Shown here piece by piece: positions 22,290-26,170 of a DNA stretch of 26,170 nucleotides. The stretch is taken from the NCBI GenBank assembly GCA_011390455.1, contig JAABSI010000039.1:1-26170 (forward strand). The letters are read 5' to 3'. Origin of the DNA: Trueperaceae bacterium. GTDB taxonomy: Bacteria; Deinococcota; Deinococci; Deinococcales; Trueperaceae. The notes beneath the pieces are model-generated. The model saw only the letters and a list, made by a program, of their open reading frames with translations. It did not search any database and was not told the DNA's origin. Each line of letters begins with the position of its first letter. Position 1 is the stretch's first letter. The translations under genes and the position numbers were made by a program.

Positions 22290-22886
22290 GTGACCCACCT
22301 CGCCGTCGACGCCGCCCCGGAAGCCGCTCCCGAACTCGCTTGGCTGCGCCGCGCGCAGGAATTGGGCGTGCCGATCGCGCCGATGGCGATCGTCACCGAG
22401 GCGGTCGAACGCGATTTCTACCGGCTGGCGCAGTTCGAACCGCGCGTCCTCGCGCACTTCGCGAACGTCGATCCACGGGACCCGGACGAGGACGACCTGG
22501 AGGACTTGGCGCCCGACGTGGCCGCCTGGGTGCTGGACGCGGCGCTGCTCGTCGAGGTCGTCGAAGGGTTCTACGAGGCGCAGGCCGGCCTCGCCCCGCG
22601 AGTCCGGGTGCGCCGGGCGGGCACGGAGGGGGTCGTCGCCGTCCGCGGTCGGCCCGCGCTGGTCGCCGTCAAACGTACGTGGGCGGCCGCTTGGGCCCCC
22701 GCCGCGGTCGCCGCGCGCCTCGCCGCAGGCGGCGGCTGGATGCCGCAGCCGACCCCGGTCCTCGTCCACGACGCCGAACTGCGGCCGGACCCCGACGCGG
22801 CGAGCGCGGCGTCCGGGGCGCTGGGCCGCGAGGTCGACGCCTGGTCCGATGCCCGCGGGCGCTTGGCGCGGCTCGCGCTTCGCTGA
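22290..22886 (+). CDS. Unassigned protein resembling a fragment of the PPDK/PEP-synthase nucleotide-binding domain
   Basis: 198 residues from GTG 22290. The N-terminal AWLRRAQELGVPIAPMAIVTEAV resembles the start of PEP synthase or pyruvate phosphate dikinase (L.EL..AG.PVPPGFV.TT.A), and VAVRGRPALVAVKRTWAAAW recalls their VAVRSSA and '.AV+.CWASLW' region with most of the intervening ATP-grasp elements missing. The middle is acidic (RDPDEDDLEDLAPDVAAWVL). The family is normally 750 residues or more. I therefore see either a shortened, probably non-catalytic relative or a chance similarity. The frame is intact and a leaderless start is present, so it is probably expressed. It converges with the ROK kinase gene across a hairpin. 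Confidence 0.65.
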   Translation: MTHLAVDAAPEAAPELAWLRRAQELGVPIAPMAIVTEAVERDFYRLAQFEPRVLAHFANVDPRDPDEDDLEDLAPDVAAWVLDAALLVEVVEGFYEAQAGLAPRVRVRRAGTEGVVAVRGRPALVAVKRTWAAAWAPAAVAARLAAGGGWMPQPTPVLVHDAELRPDPDAASAASGALGREVDAWSDARGRLARLALR

Positions 22887-22914
22887 CGCGCGCGGTCCGT
22901 TCGCGGGTCAGCGA
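22880..22914. terminator. Bidirectional hairpin between convergent genes
   Basis: TCGCTGAC (22880-22887) pairs perfectly with GTCAGCGA (22907-22914); after one G-G mismatch CGCG pairs with CGCG. Both convergent stop codons are inside the stem. No T-tract. It is a plausible two-way terminator for the PPDK-like and ROK genes. Confidence 0.45.
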
Positions 22915-23810
22915 GCCCCGGCCCGCTCCACGCCATGCGCGGCGACCGCGGCCGCACCGATCACGCCGGCGTCCGTGCCGAGCTCCGCGATTCGCAGCTC
23001 CGGGACGGCGTACCCGACCAGCGCCGCCTCGAAGGCCGACCGGACGCGGTCGAGGTAGAAGTCGCCCACCGCGATCATGCCGCCGCCGAGCACGAACCCT
23101 TCGGGGTCGACGACCTTGACCAGGTTGGCGAGCCCCAACCCGGTGAAGCGCGCCGCCTGATCCACGATCGAGAGCATCCGGCGGTCGCCCTCGCGGGCCA
23201 ACGCGAAGGCCTCCTCGGTCGTCAACGGACGCGACGCGACGTAGCTGGCGTCGCGCGCGATCGAACGGCCGGCGGCGAGCGCCTCCCAGGTCCCGGCGTG
23301 GCCATCGCCCCCGGTGGGCCCGCCCGGCAGGAGCACCATGTGGCCGATCTCGCCGGCGAGCCCGTGCGCGCCGTGCAGCACCTCGTCGCCGACGAACAGA
23401 CCGCCACCGATCCCGGTGGACAGCGTGACGAAGACGCTCGAGGCGAACGTGCGGGCGGCACCGTACCGGTGCTCGGCGTACCCCGCCGCGTTGGCGTCGT
23501 TCTCGAGCACCACCGGCAGACCGAGCCGGGCGCCGAGCGCGTCGACGAGCGGTGCGTCCTCGAGCCCGGCGATGTTCGGAGCGAAGCGGACGCGCCCCCT
23601 CCGGAAGTCGAGCGGTCCGGGGCAACCGATGCCGACGACCTCCACGGTGCCGTCGGCGAGCAGCGGCTCCGCCGCGGCGACGAGGGCATCGAGCACGTCC
23701 GCGAACCCGGTCTGCGGCGTCTCGCGGCGTCCGCGCGCGAGGACGACGCCGTCGTCGACGGTGGCGGCGGCGATCTTGGTGCCGCCGAGATCGAGGCCGA
23801 GCGCGATCAT
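22908..23810 (-). CDS. ROK-family sugar kinase (glucokinase-like)
   Basis: 300 residues. ATG 23810 overlaps the ackA stop by four bases and follows GGGAGG with good spacing. The N-terminal ATP-binding DLGGTKIAAATVDD, VGIGCPGPLDFRRG, VLENDANAAGYAEHRYG (with the sugar-binding Asn-Asp), VTLSTGIGGGLFVGDEVL and HGLAGEIGHMVLLP identify a ROK kinase, most like glucokinase or N-acetylhexosamine kinases. The ROK zinc site, normally C-x-C-G-x-x-G-C-x-E after GH, reads GGDGHAGTWE here: all three cysteines are gone, though the Glu and following ALAAGR remain. It probably phosphorylates a hexose at C6. Coupled to acetate kinase; the context gives no specific sugar. Confidence 0.9.
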   Translation of the reverse strand: MIALGLDLGGTKIAAATVDDGVVLARGRRETPQTGFADVLDALVAAAEPLLADGTVEVVGIGCPGPLDFRRGRVRFAPNIAGLEDAPLVDALGARLGLPVVLENDANAAGYAEHRYGAARTFASSVFVTLSTGIGGGLFVGDEVLHGAHGLAGEIGHMVLLPGGPTGGDGHAGTWEALAAGRSIARDASYVASRPLTTEEAFALAREGDRRMLSIVDQAARFTGLGLANLVKVVDPEGFVLGGGMIAVGDFYLDRVRSAFEAALVGYAVPELRIAELGTDAGVIGAAAVAAHGVERAGAR

Positions 23811-24976
23811 GGGTGCCTCCCTGCGGTGGCGTCCGGCGCAGCGACGGCGGCGAGCGCCGCATCGGCCATCATGCCCTCCTCGTCGGTGGCGACGACGAGC
23901 ACGGCCACCGCGCCATCCGAGTCGATGCGCGGCCCGTGGGCCGCGTTGGCGTCCGCATCGATGGCGATCCCGAACCCCTCGAGCCCCCCCAGGATCTCGG
24001 CCCGCATGCGGGCGTCGTGCTCGCCGATGCCCCCGGTGAAGACCACCGCGTCGAGCCCGCCCATCGCGAAGGCCAGGCTGCCGATCGCGAGCCGGGCCCG
24101 GTACGCGAAGGCCCGCAAGGCCAGCGCCGCCCGCTCGTCGCCGGCGTCCGCCGCGCGGCGCAGGTCGCGCACGTCGTTCGAGCGGCCCGACAGCCCCAGC
24201 AGGCCGGAGGCCCGGTTGAGCTCGACGTCGAGCTCCGCGGCGCTCTTGCCGGCGCGGAGCAGGTGGAGCAGGACGCCGGGGTCGAGCGACCCGGAGCGGG
24301 TGCCCATGATCAGCCCGTCGATGGGCGTGAACCCCATCGTGGTCTCGACGGATCGGCCGCGGTCGACGGCCGCGGCGCTCGCCCCGTTCCCGAGGTGGAG
24401 CGAGACGATGCGCAGCTCCTCGCGCGGCCGCTCGAGCAGCGCGGCGGCGCGCCGCGTCACCCCATCGTGCGACGGGCCGTGGAAGCCGTACCGGCGCACG
24501 CCGTGCTCGCGGTACCAGGACTCGGGCACCGCGTACCGGTAGGCGTGGGGGGCCATGGACGCGTGGAAGGCGGTGTCGAAGACCGCCACGTGGGGGACGT
24601 CCGGGAGCGCGGCCCGTGCGGCGCGCAGCGCCGCGAGGTTGGCCGGGTTGTGCAGCGGCGCGAGCGGGACCAAGCCATCCAGGACCTCGAGCACGGCGTC
24701 GTCCACCACGACCGGTTCCGTATACCGCTCGCCGCCGTGCACCATGCGGTGCGCGACGACGGCGACGCGGTCGAGCGGCGTGGCACCCGGGGCGTCGGCG
24801 AGCGCCGATGCGGCGCGCTGCCACGCCTCGACGTGGTCGTGGGCGTGGCCTGGCTCGCCGATGCGCTCGACGAGCACGGCGGCGCCGGAGGGACGGCGCC
24901 CGACCTTGAGGCTGGAGCTGCCGGCGTTGACGACGAGGACGTCGGGTGCGTCCGGGGGCATGGGGGTTCCGGGCAT
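23807..24976 (-). CDS. ackA: Acetate kinase
   Basis: 389 residues, close to the family norm of about 400. ATG 24976 follows AGGAG five bases upstream; an ATG five codons later is less well placed. Signatures: VLVVNAGSSSLKV, AHRMVHGGERYTEPVVV, PLAPLHNPANL, VAVFDTAFHASM with the catalytic Asp, YGFHGPSHDGVTRRA, IVSLHLGNGASAAAV, DGLIMGTRSGSLDPGV, LSGRSNDVRDL and VFTGGIGEHDARMRAEIL. It interconverts acetate plus ATP and acetyl phosphate plus ADP; no pta is in the window. In GFHG(T)SH the usual Thr is Pro. It is co-transcribed with the downstream ROK kinase through an ATGA overlap. Confidence 0.95.
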   Translation of the reverse strand: MPGTPMPPDAPDVLVVNAGSSSLKVGRRPSGAAVLVERIGEPGHAHDHVEAWQRAASALADAPGATPLDRVAVVAHRMVHGGERYTEPVVVDDAVLEVLDGLVPLAPLHNPANLAALRAARAALPDVPHVAVFDTAFHASMAPHAYRYAVPESWYREHGVRRYGFHGPSHDGVTRRAAALLERPREELRIVSLHLGNGASAAAVDRGRSVETTMGFTPIDGLIMGTRSGSLDPGVLLHLLRAGKSAAELDVELNRASGLLGLSGRSNDVRDLRRAADAGDERAALALRAFAYRARLAIGSLAFAMGGLDAVVFTGGIGEHDARMRAEILGGLEGFGIAIDADANAAHGPRIDSDGAVAVLVVATDEEGMMADAALAAVAAPDATAGRHP

Positions 24977-25023
24977 CGGATCTCCTGGCACGGCGGGCGA
25001 CGGTTCCGCGCCGCGGTGCCGCG

Positions 25024-25029
25024 ATCGTA
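25024..25029 (-). promoter_or_regulatory. -10 box of ackA-ROK
   Basis: TACGAT on the minus strand lies immediately after the metallophosphoesterase stop and about 48 bases before the ackA ATG, giving a short leader with an AGGAG ribosome-binding site. No clear -35. Confidence 0.4.
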
Positions 25030-25752
25030 TCAGTCGACCCCGCCGGCGTCGTCCGGGACGCTCGCGGGACCGCGCAGGAGCACCGGTTCGAAGCCGATCC
25101 GATCGGCGGCGACGAAGCGGACGTCGACGCCGGGGAGGTCGGGCAGCGGCGCCGGCGCGTCGCCGTGGACGTGGCCGAAGACGACCGCGTCGGGCGCGGC
25201 GGCGCGCAGCGCGTCGACGAAGCCCGAGGGCTCGCCCCGGACGTTCGTCGGGGGGAAGTGCAACATGACGACCCGGTAGCCGTCGCCGAGCCGCTCCATC
25301 GCAGCGAGCGACAGCTTCAGGCGCGCGACCTCGCGCTCGTAGACGGTGCGGTCGTGGTCGCCGAAGCCGTGCGCCCCCGGGCAGATCCAGCCGCGGGTGC
25401 CGCCGACGACGACGTCGCCGACGCGCACCGCATCGTTCTGGACGGCGAGCATGCGCGGCGGAAGCAGCGCCCGGAGCCGGCCGATCGCCGGCCACCAGTA
25501 ATCGTGGTTGCCGCGCAGGAGCACCTTGGTGCCCGGGAGATCGGCGATCGCGCGCAGGTCGACCTCCGCCTCCTCCCAGCGCATCGCCCACGAGACGTCG
25601 CCGGGCACGAGCACGAGGTCGTCGTCGGCCACGTGGCGACGCCAGCCCTCGAAGAAGGCCTTCGGGTGCTCGGCCCAGGCGGGACCGAACACCGTCATCG
25701 GCTTCGGGCGAGCGCCGCTCAGGTGGGGGTCGGCGATGGCGAAGACGCGCAC
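25030..25752 (-). CDS. Calcineurin-like metallophosphoesterase
   Basis: 240 residues from GTG 25752, six bases after TAGACT. Dimetal phosphoesterase motifs are in order: FAIADPHLSG (D..H), VLVPGDVSWAMRW (GD), VLLRGNHDYWW (GNH[D]), VVMLHFPPTN (H) and AVVFGHVHGD (GHxH). The combination HLS...KPMTVFG, PGDVSWAM..EEA and GNHDYWWP marks a specific bacterial subfamily of unknown substrate, also common in Firmicutes. Cytoplasmic. The folK stop codon (25762-25764) lies inside its -10 box, so folK and this gene are packed head to tail with nothing between them. Not a UDP-diacylglucosamine hydrolase or a nuclease of the SbcD type by layout. Confidence 0.92.
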   Translation of the reverse strand: MRVFAIADPHLSGARPKPMTVFGPAWAEHPKAFFEGWRRHVADDDLVLVPGDVSWAMRWEEAEVDLRAIADLPGTKVLLRGNHDYWWPAIGRLRALLPPRMLAVQNDAVRVGDVVVGGTRGWICPGAHGFGDHDRTVYEREVARLKLSLAAMERLGDGYRVVMLHFPPTNVRGEPSGFVDALRAAAPDAVVFGHVHGDAPAPLPDLPGVDVRFVAADRIGFEPVLLRGPASVPDDAGGVD

Positions 25753-25758
25753 GCGCGC

Positions 25759-25764
25759 AGTCTA
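25759..25764 (-). promoter_or_regulatory. -10 box of the metallophosphoesterase gene, leaderless spacing
   Basis: TAGACT on the minus strand; its first three bases are the folK stop codon TAG, and it ends six bases before GTG 25752. No Shine-Dalgarno sequence. Confidence 0.5.
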
Positions 25765-26170
25765 ACCGCGCCCTGCGCCCGTCTCCTCCGCGCATGGCGC
25801 GCCCAGGACGGCCGCGACGGCCGCCCGCCAGACCGCAGCCTCGGCGCCCGCCGCCGGCCGCACGCCGACCCGGCCCACCGCTCGGGCGAGGCTCGCGACC
25901 GTCGCCGCGGCGGGCGCGCCGGCGCTGGAGGGCGCACCCGCAGGCGCCGGCCAGTCGGGCGCCACCTCCGCCCACGGTGCGAGCACGAACGGGCGCTCGG
26001 CCGCGCGCGGGTGCGGCAGCGTCGGCCGGGTTCCGAGCCCTCGGCGCGCCGGCGCCGCCCAACCGGCACCGTCGAGGAGGTCGAGGTCGAGCGTCCTCGG
26101 ACCCCAGCGCTCCCGACGACGCCGGCCCAACCCGGCCTCGATCGCCAGGAGCGCCGCAAGCGCGCGCGTG
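25762..26170 (-). CDS. folK: 2-amino-4-hydroxy-6-hydroxymethyldihydropteridine pyrophosphokinase, C-terminal part
   Basis: The frame is open to the window edge; about 136 residues are visible and the N-terminal part is outside. ALLAIEAGLGRRRRERWGPR followed by TLDLDLLDGAGW is the HPPK signature (the RWGPRxLDLD motif with Arg and two Asp that bind ATP and magnesium), and TLPHPRAAERPFVLAPWAEV is the conserved second element. HPPK transfers pyrophosphate from ATP to the pterin in folate synthesis. The tail after this is Ala-rich and longer than usual, with a helical SLARAVGRVGV and VWRAAVAAVLG. Other folate genes are expected upstream, off the window. Confidence 0.93.
   Translation of the reverse strand, partial: TRALAALLAIEAGLGRRRRERWGPRTLDLDLLDGAGWAAPARRGLGTRPTLPHPRAAERPFVLAPWAEVAPDWPAPAGAPSSAGAPAAATVASLARAVGRVGVRPAAGAEAAVWRAAVAAVLGAPCAEETGAGRG

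Overview
The window is chromosomal DNA of very high GC (about 70% by eye), densely packed with housekeeping genes. I see no insertion sequence, prophage, CRISPR array, rRNA or tRNA. Several traits point to the Deinococcota, perhaps a Trueperaceae-like lineage. These are a PilB/PilF pilus ATPase of about 885 residues with three N-terminal MshEN-type domains (the Thermus PilF layout), a PASTA protein without a kinase domain, and many genes whose start codon lies 5-8 nt after a TANNNT -10 box, as expected for leaderless mRNAs. The taxon is an inference from content, not from a marker gene.

Layout. 1-361: 3' end of trpA (+). 384-1287: an RlpA-like lipoprotein and a newly noticed 58-residue gene (-). 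1403-2179: TatD nuclease (+). 2193-2618: a small unrecognised protein (-). 2705-3927: an unknown 90-residue protein and an alpha/beta hydrolase whose nucleophile serine is glycine (+). 3989-8376: YqeG-type HAD phosphatase, pilB and pilT (+). 8389-13005: the leucine region, with promoter and putative operators, a 34-codon leader ORF, an attenuator-like hairpin, leuC, leuD, leuB and an aminotransferase (+). 13066-14751: ilvD (+). 14808-16594: ThuA-like protein and Gfo/Idh/MocA oxidoreductase (+). 16591-18735: ubiX-ispD-ispE (-). 18782-19384: DUF309 and PspC proteins (+). 19381-22179: a PASTA protein and an E3-binding-domain protein with a degenerate E2 domain (-). 22290-22886: a protein resembling a PPDK/PEP-synthase fragment (+). 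22908-24976: ackA and a ROK sugar kinase (-). 25030-26170: metallophosphoesterase and the 3' part of folK (-).

How the genes fit together. leuCDB supplies isopropylmalate isomerase and dehydrogenase, and the translationally coupled aminotransferase could do the final or an adjacent transamination. ilvD supplies the shared branched-chain precursor step. PilB and PilT are the extension and retraction motors of type IV pili, and yqeG is overlapped with pilB. ispD/ispE are consecutive MEP-pathway steps, coupled to ubiX, whose prenyl-FMN product uses isoprenoid precursors. Acetate kinase and the ROK kinase form a small carbon-metabolism pair.

The most unusual signals are: (1) a 61-nt almost perfect hairpin (29 bp, one G-U) inside the aminotransferase coding sequence; (2) a compact leu leader with leaderless leader peptide, candidate antiterminator and a strong 15-bp hairpin; (3) apparent pseudo-enzymes, namely an E2-like protein without lipoyl domain or HxxxDG motif, a hydrolase without its serine, a PPDK-like fragment, and a ROK kinase without its zinc motif.
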